A stretch of 61,267 nt of DNA from Endozoicomonas atrinae. GTDB lineage: Bacteria; Pseudomonadota; Gammaproteobacteria; Pseudomonadales; Endozoicomonadaceae. Within the stretch, counting starts at the first letter, position 1. Every line of letters starts with the position of its first letter. Position numbers and translations under genes: made by a program. Of the stretch, positions 21,089 to 29,676 are shown one piece after another. The stretch spans positions 1 through 61,267 of the forward strand of contig NZ_LUKQ02000005.1 of NCBI RefSeq assembly GCF_001647025.1, written 5' to 3'. The notes under the pieces were generated by a model that did no database searches, was not told the DNA's origin, and saw only the letters and a list, made by a program, of their open reading frames with translations.

Positions 21089-22249
21089 TCAGCTATTCAG
21101 AGTCTGTCCATCTGCATCGAACAGTACCAGGTCATGAGGAAGAATAGTTAGCTGTACTGTGGAATTTTCTGCCACAGGGTTTGAATGCTCTGAAACCAGC
21201 TGATAGCTTCCCTGGCAGCAGTCCAGATGAATTTCACTGCGTATATTTTTCCCCATGAACTGCTGCCGGGTAATGGTTGCCTGTGGAAAAGTGCTGGTAG
21301 ACTCCTGAGCCAGTGAATTTTCAAGTTTATCCACAGCAGAGACTTCAACCATCTGTGGCCGGATGAATAACTCCAGACTTTCCTTGTTCCCTGCTTTTTC
21401 CATGGAGAGAGGTCGTGTGGCTTCCACAATACCTAATGGGGTGCTCACGTGGAACTCATCTTCAATGGTTGCAGGCAAAACATTTCCGGCTCCCATAAAA
21501 TCGGCAATAAAACGGTTGTCTGGGTGATGGTAAACATTGAAAGCCGTCCCCTGCTGCATGATTCTGCCCTGCCCCATTACCGCAATGGTATCCGCAAAAG
21601 CAAAACCTTCTTCACGACTGTGAGTAACAAACAGTCCTGCAACTTTTTGCTGCTTGAGAATATCCCGGATTTCTCTGACCAGATGCTGACGAACCTGGCT
21701 GTCGATATTTGAAAAAGGCTCATCCAGCAACAGAATTGAAGGTTCATTGGCCAGAGCCCTGGCTATTGCTACCCGCTGCTGTTGTCCTCCAGAGAGTTCA
21801 TGCGGATACCGCTTATCAAGACCATAGAGGTTGACCAGCTGAAGCATATCCTGAACCCGTTGTTTGACCTGTTCAGTGGTCTTTTTCTTAAGGCCGAACG
21901 CGATGTTGTCAAAAACCGTCAGATGGGGAAACAGGGCATAGTCCTGAAAGATCATACCGATTCCCCGCTGTTCTGGAGGTGTTACTCTGGTAGCAGAGCT
22001 GACTTCCTTTCCATGTAGCTCAATGGTGCCGGATACCGGCTGAATCAAACCTGCTATCGCTTTCAATAAGGTAGACTTACCACATCCACTTCGACCCAGA
22101 AGACAGACAATTTCTCCATCCTCTATGGACAGGTTTAATCCTGATAGAACAAGGTTGCTGGCAATAGCGATGTTTGTTCCCGGTGGGCTACTTTTTTTGG
22201 CAGAGCTGTCATAAGCACAGGCAAGTTCAGTGATTTTCAGGGCACTCAT
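21089..22249 (-). CDS. fbpC: ABC transporter ATP-binding protein, ferric iron type
   Basis: ATPase of an Fe(III)-type importer. The 386 residues include Walker A GRSGCGKST (about 52-60), the signature LSGGQQQRVAIARALA, Walker B ILLLDEPFSN and a switch His in FVTHSREE. A C-terminal TOBE-like regulatory domain follows (about 255-380). It starts within the end of the permease gene (ATGA, 4-base overlap). The family also includes sulfate, spermidine and thiamine ATPases; the iron call rests on the neighbouring binding protein. Confidence 0.85.
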   Translation of the reverse strand: MSALKITELACAYDSSAKKSSPPGTNIAIASNLVLSGLNLSIEDGEIVCLLGRSGCGKSTLLKAIAGLIQPVSGTIELHGKEVSSATRVTPPEQRGIGMIFQDYALFPHLTVFDNIAFGLKKKTTEQVKQRVQDMLQLVNLYGLDKRYPHELSGGQQQRVAIARALANEPSILLLDEPFSNIDSQVRQHLVREIRDILKQQKVAGLFVTHSREEGFAFADTIAVMGQGRIMQQGTAFNVYHHPDNRFIADFMGAGNVLPATIEDEFHVSTPLGIVEATRPLSMEKAGNKESLELFIRPQMVEVSAVDKLENSLAQESTSTFPQATITRQQFMGKNIRSEIHLDCCQGSYQLVSEHSNPVAENSTVQLTILPHDLVLFDADGQTLNS

Positions 22250-23871
22250 TTCTGTTCCTGCCTTTCCAGAGAACGGTTTAGCATAATTAGAGGAATCAAT
22301 CCTACCAGAACCAGTACCAATGCGGCAGGTGCCGCATATTCCAGCTGTTCATCAGATACGTATTGAAAGACCCAGGTTGCCAGTGTTTCAAAATTGAAAG
22401 GTCTGAGTAACAGCGTTGCAGGCAACTCTTTCATGCTCTCAATAAATACCAGCAACAGTCCCGCCAGCATACCCTTACGGATTAAGGGAAGATGAACACG
22501 TTTCACCATTTCCTGAGGGTTACATCCCAGTGTTCGACTGGCCATATCCAGCGAAGGTGAAACTCGTCCAAGACTGGACTCAACACTACCAACAGCAACA
22601 GCAGAGAAACGCACAACATAGGCAAAAACCAGGGTAATGATAGAGCCGCTGAAAATGAGCCCTACGGTTGACTGGTTCCAGTGAATCAGCAGTTCGTTGA
22701 TTAAATGGTCAGAGAGTGTCAGGGGGATCAGTACACCTATGGCCAGAACATTGCCTGGCAGAGCATAGCCAGTTGAGGCAAGGCGAGCAGGGATTCGAGA
22801 AAAACTCGTACTCTTTAAACGCTGGTAAACACCAAGGAACAGCGCAATAAAACAGGCTGCAGCGGCTGCGGATCCGGAAACCATCAGGCTGTTTAATCCA
22901 TATTCAAAAAGCTCACTGCTCCAAGAATCATCGAAATAGGCAATCATATATTCCACCAGCACCAGTGATGGAAGCAGAAAACCGAGGATTACAAGCATCC
23001 AGCACCAACCGATAGCCAGCCACTTTGACCAGCCTGAAAGTTCGACCAACTCCCGCTGCTCCTGGCCCGTATTTTTCTGATAGAGCTGTTGTTTACGGCG
23101 GCTGTATTTTTCAGTGCTGATCAACAGCATGACCACCAGCAGCATCATGGCCGAGATTTTTGCCGCTGCATTCAAGCTGCCATAACCAAGCCAGGTGTCG
23201 TATACCGCAGTTGTTAACGTCGGAACGGAAAAATAACTTACCGTAGCAAAATCACCGAGGGCTTCCATGCCCATCAGAGCCAGGCCGGTAATAATGGCTG
23301 GACGGGCCATGGGTAATGTTACACGGAAAAAACTTTGTAGTGGTGAGCATCCCAAAAGCCGGCTTGCCAGAGTCTGGCTTTTTGACTGCTCAAGGAAAGC
23401 GGTTCTTGCCAGCAGATAAAGATAAGGGTAAAGCACCAGAGCCAGAACAATAATAGCGCCGCCAAGGCTGCGTATTTCCGGGAAGGAGTAGTCTGCTGCG
23501 GATTCCCAACCTGTGAAGCGTTGCACAGGCCCGGCAAACTCCAGAAGGTCTGTATAGATATAGGCAATAACGTAGGATGGCATAGCCAGTGGTAATACCA
23601 GCAACCACTGTAGCTGGTCTCTTCCTGGAATTCGGGTATTGGCCATTACCCAGGCTGCGGGAATAGCCAGAATAGCCCCAAGACCTCCTACTCCGAGAAT
23701 AAGAAGAACACTATTCGCTATGTATGTGGTGAGAACAGTATTCCACAGATGATCAAATAACTCTCCGGCAGGGGCAAGAGCCTCTACGATCAGAGCAATG
23801 ACGGGAGAAAACAGCAAAAGGGCCAGCAACCAGCTGCCAGCCCTCCAGTAGATCGGTAAGTTGTGATTCAT
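22246..23871 (-). CDS. fbpB: ABC transporter permease, ferric iron type (fused two-domain)
   Basis: The 541-residue integral membrane protein has about 12 hydrophobic segments arranged as two homologous permease halves, as in the FbpB/SfuB family. Each half has an EAA-type cytoplasmic loop (for example EALGDFATVSYF and the region around DMASRTLGCNPQEM). It passes Fe(III) through the inner membrane, driven by the downstream ATPase. It is the middle gene of a leftward binding protein-permease-ATPase operon. Confidence 0.87.
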   Translation of the reverse strand: MNHNLPIYWRAGSWLLALLLFSPVIALIVEALAPAGELFDHLWNTVLTTYIANSVLLILGVGGLGAILAIPAAWVMANTRIPGRDQLQWLLVLPLAMPSYVIAYIYTDLLEFAGPVQRFTGWESAADYSFPEIRSLGGAIIVLALVLYPYLYLLARTAFLEQSKSQTLASRLLGCSPLQSFFRVTLPMARPAIITGLALMGMEALGDFATVSYFSVPTLTTAVYDTWLGYGSLNAAAKISAMMLLVVMLLISTEKYSRRKQQLYQKNTGQEQRELVELSGWSKWLAIGWCWMLVILGFLLPSLVLVEYMIAYFDDSWSSELFEYGLNSLMVSGSAAAAACFIALFLGVYQRLKSTSFSRIPARLASTGYALPGNVLAIGVLIPLTLSDHLINELLIHWNQSTVGLIFSGSIITLVFAYVVRFSAVAVGSVESSLGRVSPSLDMASRTLGCNPQEMVKRVHLPLIRKGMLAGLLLVFIESMKELPATLLLRPFNFETLATWVFQYVSDEQLEYAAPAALVLVLVGLIPLIMLNRSLERQEQK

Positions 23872-23881
23872 GCACTAAGAT

Positions 23882-24892
23882 CTAGAGATCAAATTTGACT
23901 TCGTCCAGAAGACGTTGGGCCTTGGTACGGTTCGCTGCAATTTCTGAAATAGGCAGTGGGTCAGCTTTGAACTCACCCCATGCAGCAACGGTGTCAGACA
24001 CTGGGACTTTCGGATTGACCGGGTACTCCATGTTGTCTCGGGCATAAATGGATTGAGCCTCTTCACTGGCCAGGTACTCCATCAGCTTGAGGGCATTATC
24101 CTTATTAGGCGCGTACTTTGCCATCACCATACCGCTGATATTGACATGGGAACCAAAGTTTTTCTGGTTAGGGAAGTTAATATAAACCGCATCAGCCCAG
24201 GCTTTTTGATCATCATTCTGCATCATCTTGCCAAAGTAGTAGCTGTTACCCAGAGAGACATCACAAACGCCCTCTTTGATCGCTTTTACCTGAGCACGAT
24301 CATTACCCTGAGGACGGCGGGCAAGGTTTGCTTTGACTCCTTCCAGCCACTGTTTGGTTTCAGCCTCGCCTTTATGGGCAATCATGGAGGCTACCAGGCC
24401 AATGTTGTATGGATGCTTGCCACTGCGGGTACAGATCTTTCCTTTAAACTCACTGCTGGCCAGATCTTCATAGTTGATATCAGCCGGCTTTTCACCACGC
24501 TTGGAACTGTAGATATTTCGAACCCGCATGGTCAGTGAGTACCACTGGTTATTGGGATCTCTTAAGTGCGCAGGGATGTTTTCATTAATGGTTTTACTGT
24601 TGACTGGCTGTACAAGTTTGCGATCAACCAGATCAAAAAGACTGATCATGTCAGAAGTCAGTACAACATCTGCCGGGCTGAACTTTCCTTCTCTCTCGAT
24701 ACGCTCTTCCAGGCCTTTCTTGGCAAATACAACGTTCACTTTAACGCCAGTCTGCTCTTCAAAGTCTTTCAGCATGGGCTCAATCAGAAAAGGTTGGCGG
24801 TAAGAATAGACATTCACCTCTTCAGCAGCCTGAGCCAGCAGAGAAGAACAAGAAATCGCAATAGCAGAAGCAATAGAGAGAAGTTTTTTCAT
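23882..24892 (-). CDS. fbpA: Fe(III) ABC transporter substrate-binding protein
   Basis: Periplasmic iron-binding protein. The 336 residues start with a signal peptide (MKKLLSIASAIAISCSSLLAQA). The mature part begins EEVNVYSYRQPFLIEPMLKDFEEQTG, as in FbpA/FutA. The neighbouring tyrosines in LGNSYYFGKM are those that coordinate Fe(III) in the family, with another in the N-terminal NVYSYR. It is first in the leftward operon, and a Fur-like site overlaps the region just before its ATG. Confidence 0.88.
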   Translation of the reverse strand: MKKLLSIASAIAISCSSLLAQAAEEVNVYSYRQPFLIEPMLKDFEEQTGVKVNVVFAKKGLEERIEREGKFSPADVVLTSDMISLFDLVDRKLVQPVNSKTINENIPAHLRDPNNQWYSLTMRVRNIYSSKRGEKPADINYEDLASSEFKGKICTRSGKHPYNIGLVASMIAHKGEAETKQWLEGVKANLARRPQGNDRAQVKAIKEGVCDVSLGNSYYFGKMMQNDDQKAWADAVYINFPNQKNFGSHVNISGMVMAKYAPNKDNALKLMEYLASEEAQSIYARDNMEYPVNPKVPVSDTVAAWGEFKADPLPISEIAANRTKAQRLLDEVKFDL

Positions 24893-24905
24893 AGCGGTCT
24901 GTAAA

Positions 24906-24920
24906 CAAGAATTATTATCG
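24906..24920 (-). promoter_or_regulatory. Possible Fur box before the iron transporter
   Basis: On the minus strand the bases read CGATAATAATTCTTG, matching the first half and centre of the Fur 7-1-7 motif (TGATAATnATTATCA) with three or four mismatches on the far side. It lies 14 bases upstream of the fbpA ATG. Iron repression would fit the operon. Confidence 0.45.
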
Positions 24921-25492
24921 TTTGCGAATTCTACTTATTTTCACTGAATTCGCAACCGCTTTATTCCTCTGTGGATAAATTCAATTGCGATAAAACAGAC
25001 GATTACTTTGAACATCCGATAACAAAAGGCTTTCAGGCAAGACACCTGAGAATCATGGAAATGTGGACATATACACAGACAAGCTATTAACAAGCCAGGG
25101 AATAACCTTTTAATAATATCTTTCTGTGGATAAAGTCTGTTTTTTCCACAGCTTAATGACATGTTAACTAAACCTTCCTACCAAAAATACAACAGGGTTG
25201 TTCAATTGGTAATTGAATGAAAATAAAGGGGTTTATTTGGTTATCCACAGATTTTATCAACACCTATATCTATTAAAAAAATAAAAGAACACTAAGAAAC
25301 AGCTATTCGCTGTTATTACTGTTGTTTACATGGAAAAACCGACCATTTTTTATGAGAAACGTATAGGGTTTCTGGGTGGATCTGCTGGCTGTGAGTAAAA
25401 TTACGTGGCTTGTTTCCTTTCACAGACGTTATGAAAGCGTTGTCATTGGGCTAGCCGCTTGAAACCTTCAGATCACTCTTATCCAATGCTGG

Positions 25493-25521
25493 GTCACAGC
25501 GCTATTTAACCTGTGTATAAT
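25493..25521 (+). promoter_or_regulatory. Promoter of mnmG
   Basis: A perfect -10 TATAAT (25516-25521) lies 17 bases after GTCACA (25493-25498, four of six to TTGACA). This sits about 35 bases before the mnmG start. Confidence 0.6.
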
Positions 25522-25559
25522 TGCCGGCCTTATCTTCTCTTGATGACAGGTGACAGACT

Positions 25560-27446
25560 TTGGCAGTGGATTTCCCAAAACAATTTGATGTGATTGTTAT
25601 CGGTGGCGGTCATGCCGGTACTGAGGCCGCCCTGGCTTCAGCACGTATGGGCGTTAAAACGCTGTTGTTGACCCATAACATCGAAACTCTGGGGATGATG
25701 TCCTGTAATCCAGCCATTGGCGGGATTGGTAAAAGTCATCTGGTAAAAGAGGTTGATGCGCTTGGCGGTGCCATGGCAAAAGCGACAGATCTTGCCGGCA
25801 TTCAGTTTCGGATTCTGAATGGCAGGAAAGGGCCTGCTGTAAGAGCGACAAGGGCACAGGCGGATCGTGCTCTGTATAAAGCAGCCATTCGTTCGATTCT
25901 GGAAAACCAGGAGAACCTGTGGATATTTCAGCAGGCTGCGGACGATCTGGTGGTTGATGACAGCACCAGTCAGGTTCGTGGTGTCGTGACCAACATGGGG
26001 GTTCGTTTTCTTGCCCCGAACGTTGTTTTGACCGCGGGTACTTTCCTTGGCGGACGGATTCACATTGGTCTGGAAAATCACAGCGGAGGCCGAGCCGGTG
26101 ATCCTCCATCCATTGCCCTTGCAAACAGACTGAGAGAGCTGCCTCTGGGGGGGCAACGCCTAAAAACAGGTACTCCTGCACGTATTGATGCCCGAAGTGT
26201 GGACTTTTCAGTGATGGAAGCTCAGCCAGGGGATACGCCACTGCCGGTGATGTCTTACCTTGGAACAGTAGATCAACACCCTGAGCAGGTATCCTGCTAT
26301 ATCACTCATACCAATGAGCGAACTCACGACATTATTCGTGGCGGACTGGATCGTTCGCCCATGTTTACCGGGGTAATTGAAGGTATTGGCCCTCGTTACT
26401 GCCCATCAATAGAAGACAAAATTACCCGTTTTGCGGATAAAAACTCGCATCAGGTATTTCTGGAGCCGGAAGGGCTATCCACACATGAACTGTACCCCAA
26501 CGGTATTTCCACCAGTTTGCCGTTTGATGTACAGATTAACCTGATTCACTCTATTCGTGGCCTGGAAAACGCTCATATTACCCGTCCCGGTTACGCCATA
26601 GAGTATGATTACTTTGATCCAAGAGGACTGAAGTACTCTCTGGAAACCAAAGCCATTGGCGGTTTGTTCTTTGCCGGTCAAATCAACGGTACGACCGGGT
26701 ATGAGGAGGCTGCTGCACAGGGGCTGCTGGCTGGTATGAATGCAGCTCTCAGGGCTCAGGATAAAGAGTCCTGGTGTCCACGTCGTGATGAAGCCTATAT
26801 CGGTGTGCTGGTGGATGATCTGATTACCAATGGCACCAGTGAGCCTTACCGCATGTTTACCAGCCGGGCAGAGTACCGCTTGATTCTTCGAGAAGATAAT
26901 GCAGATCTGCGATTAACTGAGAAAGGAAGAGAGTTTGGTCTGGTGGATGATGAGCGCTGGGCAGCATTCAGCGACAAGAAAGAGCGTATTGAGAAGGAAT
27001 CTGAGCGCCTTAGAGCGGCGTTTATCCATCCGGGCAGCGATGCAGCCAGTACACTGGAAAATAAGCTCAGCAGGCCTATAAGCCGTGAATACAGCCTTTT
27101 GGAATTGCTTCGCCGTCCGGAGCTGACCTATAACGATGTAGCTGGACTGGTGGGTGAGGCTGAAACCCATGATCAGGTAGCGGAACAGGTTGAGATACAG
27201 ACCAAGTATCAGGGCTATATTGACCGTCAGACAGAAGAGATAGATCGTATGCGGCGCTATGAGAATACTCGTATACCGGAAGCTCTTGATTATACATTGA
27301 TTGAAGGATTATCGAACGAGCTTAAGCAGAAGCTGAGTGATGCCCGTCCCGAGACGCTTGGCCGTGCATCCCGTATCCAGGGCATGACGCCTGCTGCAGT
27401 GTCTCTGCTGCTGGTGTATATGAAAAAGCGGTCCATGGCTGCTTGA
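25560..27446 (+). CDS. mnmG: tRNA uridine-5-carboxymethylaminomethyl modification enzyme MnmG
   Basis: FAD-dependent partner of MnmE in wobble-uridine modification. It has about 628 residues. The FAD-binding motif is [19 protein letters not shown] near the start, followed by [34 protein letters not shown] and [15 protein letters not shown]. The C-terminal helical domain ends [10 protein letters not shown]. The first codon is a TTG (25560, AGGTGA six bases before) or the GTG at 25566; both give a normal start. The usual followers rsmG-parA-parB are not present. Confidence 0.97.
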   Translation: MAVDFPKQFDVIVIGGGHAGTEAALASARMGVKTLLLTHNIETLGMMSCNPAIGGIGKSHLVKEVDALGGAMAKATDLAGIQFRILNGRKGPAVRATRAQADRALYKAAIRSILENQENLWIFQQAADDLVVDDSTSQVRGVVTNMGVRFLAPNVVLTAGTFLGGRIHIGLENHSGGRAGDPPSIALANRLRELPLGGQRLKTGTPARIDARSVDFSVMEAQPGDTPLPVMSYLGTVDQHPEQVSCYITHTNERTHDIIRGGLDRSPMFTGVIEGIGPRYCPSIEDKITRFADKNSHQVFLEPEGLSTHELYPNGISTSLPFDVQINLIHSIRGLENAHITRPGYAIEYDYFDPRGLKYSLETKAIGGLFFAGQINGTTGYEEAAAQGLLAGMNAALRAQDKESWCPRRDEAYIGVLVDDLITNGTSEPYRMFTSRAEYRLILREDNADLRLTEKGREFGLVDDERWAAFSDKKERIEKESERLRAAFIHPGSDAASTLENKLSRPISREYSLLELLRRPELTYNDVAGLVGEAETHDQVAEQVEIQTKYQGYIDRQTEEIDRMRRYENTRIPEALDYTLIEGLSNELKQKLSDARPETLGRASRIQGMTPAAVSLLLVYMKKRSMAA

Positions 27447-27453
27447 TCAGCAT

Positions 27454-27487
27454 GTTACATGTTCCTGGGATATCAGGAACATGTAAC
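27454..27487. terminator. Hairpin between mnmG and the ArsR gene
   Basis: A perfect 14-bp stem, GTTACATGTTCCTG / CAGGAACATGTAAC, with loop GGATAT lies between the convergent ends. No T tract is present, so termination strength is uncertain. Confidence 0.6.
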
Positions 27488-27507
27488 GTTAACCTCTCTG
27501 ATTCAGT

Positions 27508-27795
27508 TTACTCATCCACACAACACTCCTCACTGAGAAACCCCATCACTTCATTGAACGTGTCAAACTGAGCAATGCAGTACAGTGTCCTTCCATCCCG
27601 CTTCTGTTGAACCAGCCCCACAGAAACGAGCGCTGAAATATGGTGAGAAAGGGTTGAACCGGGAATATCCAGCTCCTTTTGCAGGGTTCCGACAGGCAAA
27701 CCATTATGGCCAGAGCGAACAAGACGTTTATAAATTCCAAGCCGTGAGGAATGACCCAACTCTTTTAGAGTCTTGGCACAAGTGTCCAGATCCAT
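27508..27795 (-). CDS. ArsR-family transcriptional regulator
   Basis: The 95-residue winged-helix protein begins with LKELGHSSRLGIYKRLVR. The recognition region is IPGSTLSHHISALVSVGLVQQKRDGRTLYC. It ends in a Cys pair (EECCVDE) that could bind metal or sense redox state. The canonical ArsR CVCxL site is absent, so the ligand is unknown. It stands alone between mnmG and a MarC protein, and its target is not evident. Confidence 0.85.
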   Translation of the reverse strand: MDLDTCAKTLKELGHSSRLGIYKRLVRSGHNGLPVGTLQKELDIPGSTLSHHISALVSVGLVQQKRDGRTLYCIAQFDTFNEVMGFLSEECCVDE

Positions 27796-27907
27796 AATAG
27801 AAAACTTTTGTGATAAATAATTCGATAATAATGGAAATAATGTAGGTTTGTACAGAAACTGCTTCCGGTTTATGGATTATTCTTTGGAAGCAGTTGGTAA
27901 GTGTTTA

Positions 27908-28498
27908 CTAGGCTAAGTAGTGGGCAATACCGTCCATAAACATCTGTACAGAGAGCATGACCAATATCATCCCCATGAGCCGTTCAATAGCGAATATACC
28001 TCGGCCACCCAGCAGTTTCATGATTTTACCCGACATCATCAGAATGGCAGCGCTCAACGCCCAGGAGATAAAGACGGCCATGGCGAGTTTCGGTTGATTT
28101 CCTGGATGCTGACTGGATACCAGCATCAGGGTTGCCAGAATTGATGGGCCTGCGATAAGAGGGATTGCTAATGGGACAATAAAGGGTTCACCATCTGGGG
28201 TACTGCCCATGATGCCGCCACCCCGGTTGGATGGGAAAATCATACGAATAGCGATAATAAACAGGATGATAGCACCGGCAATACTTACCGATTCCTGCTT
28301 CAAATGAAGTGATAGCAGCAGGTATTTACCGGCAAAAAGGAAGATCAGGAGAATAAACAGAGCTATCAAAAGCTCTCTGATGAGAACTTTGCTGCGCCTC
28401 TCTTCAGGGACCCCTTTCAGTATTGAGATAAAGACAGGCATGTTGCCCAGAGGATCCATGATCAGGAATAGCAGGATAACGGTAGAGTATATTTCCAT
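27908..28498 (-). CDS. MarC/YhgN-family inner membrane protein
   Basis: The 196-residue protein has about six transmembrane helices and the family landmarks LFLIMDPLGNMPVFI near the N-terminus and VPLAIPLIAGPSILATLML in the middle. Its length and pattern are closest to E. coli YhgN. The physiological role is unknown in this family (MarC itself is not involved in antibiotic resistance, despite its name). It is a single gene. Confidence 0.88.
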   Translation of the reverse strand: MEIYSTVILLFLIMDPLGNMPVFISILKGVPEERRSKVLIRELLIALFILLIFLFAGKYLLLSLHLKQESVSIAGAIILFIIAIRMIFPSNRGGGIMGSTPDGEPFIVPLAIPLIAGPSILATLMLVSSQHPGNQPKLAMAVFISWALSAAILMMSGKIMKLLGGRGIFAIERLMGMILVMLSVQMFMDGIAHYLA

Positions 28499-28594
28499 AT
28501 TTGAAAGAGCCAGCTGAATGAGTATCAGGGCGCGCTTATAACATATTCACCAGAGGCATAGATAGGCCTCTGGTACGATGTAAGGATCAATAAT

Positions 28595-28825
28595 TTAGCC
28601 TTTGACAGATTGACTGGCATAGATATTGAGCAACTGGGCGTCGCGGCTTCTGCCATCACCATTTCCCTCAAGATCAATGGTCTCCTGAAGCTGGAGCTTG
28701 GTTTGATGCTTTAAAGCGGCTTTTTCTGCTTCTCTGATTTCCGCTTTATCTCTAGCCTCATCAGCTAATTCGGCTTGGATATATATCGGGTTATTTTCCT
28801 GGCCTATCTGATTGAGTTCGCTCAT
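28595..28825 (-). CDS. Hypothetical small acidic helical protein (76 aa)
   Basis: Not recognised. The ATG at 28825 is chosen because AAGGAA lies a few bases upstream; a longer frame to 28861 is possible. Residues about 15-52 are charged and helix-prone (ELADEARDKAEIREAEKAALKHQTKLQLQ), like a short coiled coil. There is no signal or membrane segment. Upstream of it the sequence is AT-rich and empty. Confidence 0.5.
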   Translation of the reverse strand: MSELNQIGQENNPIYIQAELADEARDKAEIREAEKAALKHQTKLQLQETIDLEGNGDGRSRDAQLLNIYASQSVKG

Positions 28826-29017
28826 GAGAAATTCCTTATGTAAATGAATGAAAACAGTCATAAATTTGTTTGATAGCTTCAGATTAGTTATGACCAGTCA
28901 AGGCGTCATTACTACTTAGGTCATAAGGAAGAGTTAAAAATGTGATGGTTTTTATTAAATGTTTGATTTTTAATGGTCTTTAAGTAGCGGAGTAAAGGGC
29001 TTGATTTAGCCCTTGGT

Positions 29018-29554
29018 CTAATTTTCAAGATAATTATTTTTGAGTTTCACATAGTTCCCAGCGGTGTATTTGAAGAAACTACGTTCTTTTTCAGATATTT
29101 CCCGTGTTTTTTGGGCCGGATTACCCTTGTAAACAAAGCCACTTTCAAGACGCTTTCCCGGTGGGACCAGACAGCCGGCTGCGACAATGACTTCTTCTTC
29201 CACTACAGCTCCATCAAGAATAATGGCACCAATACCAATCAGGCAGCGACTGTTAATGGTACAACCATGCAGGATCGCTTTATGCCCTACGGTTACATCA
29301 TCGCCAATTGTCAATGGATAGCCATTAGGGTTGTAATCGCTGGCATGGGTAATATGCAGAACTGAACCGTCCTGTATGCTCGTTCTGGTACCAATGATGA
29401 TTGAATGCATATCGCCACGAATAACAGCCGTTGGCCACACAGAGCTGTCATCCCCAATAGTGACATCACCAAGCACAACTGCACTCTCGTCGATGTAGAC
29501 CCTTTCTCCCAGAACTGGCATTTTATTATTGAAGCGTCTGATGGCTTGACTCAT
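29018..29554 (-). CDS. yrdA: Gamma-carbonic-anhydrase-like hexapeptide protein (YrdA type)
   Basis: Left-handed beta-helix protein of 178 residues from the ATG at 29554, which has AGGAG about ten bases upstream; a longer frame to 29638 lacks such a site. Repeats such as VVLGDVTIGDDSSVWPTAVIRGDMHSI lead to the metal-ligand His in HITHASD and VGHKAILHGC, as in gamma-carbonic anhydrases and YrdA. Whether it hydrates CO2 is not known for this subfamily. It is divergent from prlC, sharing a 120-base promoter region. Confidence 0.9.
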   Translation of the reverse strand: MSQAIRRFNNKMPVLGERVYIDESAVVLGDVTIGDDSSVWPTAVIRGDMHSIIIGTRTSIQDGSVLHITHASDYNPNGYPLTIGDDVTVGHKAILHGCTINSRCLIGIGAIILDGAVVEEEVIVAAGCLVPPGKRLESGFVYKGNPAQKTREISEKERSFFKYTAGNYVKLKNNYLEN

Positions 29555-29676
29555 TGAGCAGGGCTCCTCTGGTGTTTCTGCCATAGTGGATAGTGCGCTG
29601 ACTGGATTCTGCTTGAATTCATACGGCGGTGCACCCATCTATTACAAATAATAACCTTGGTATAGAGAGCTGTCCT

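Larger units (their letters stand above)
24893..25559. other. fbpA-mnmG spacer: second DnaA-box cluster
   Basis: Perfect DnaA boxes lie at 24970-24978 (-), 25125-25133 (-) and 25241-25249 (+). A one-mismatch box TTTTCCACA is at 25142-25150 (+) and a weaker one at 25062-25070. AT-rich tracts flank them, notably 25250-25290. Upstream of mnmG (gidA) is where enteric oriC lies, so this may be a second origin, a remnant, or a DnaA titration/regulatory site. No gene was seen in these 667 bases. Confidence 0.7.
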
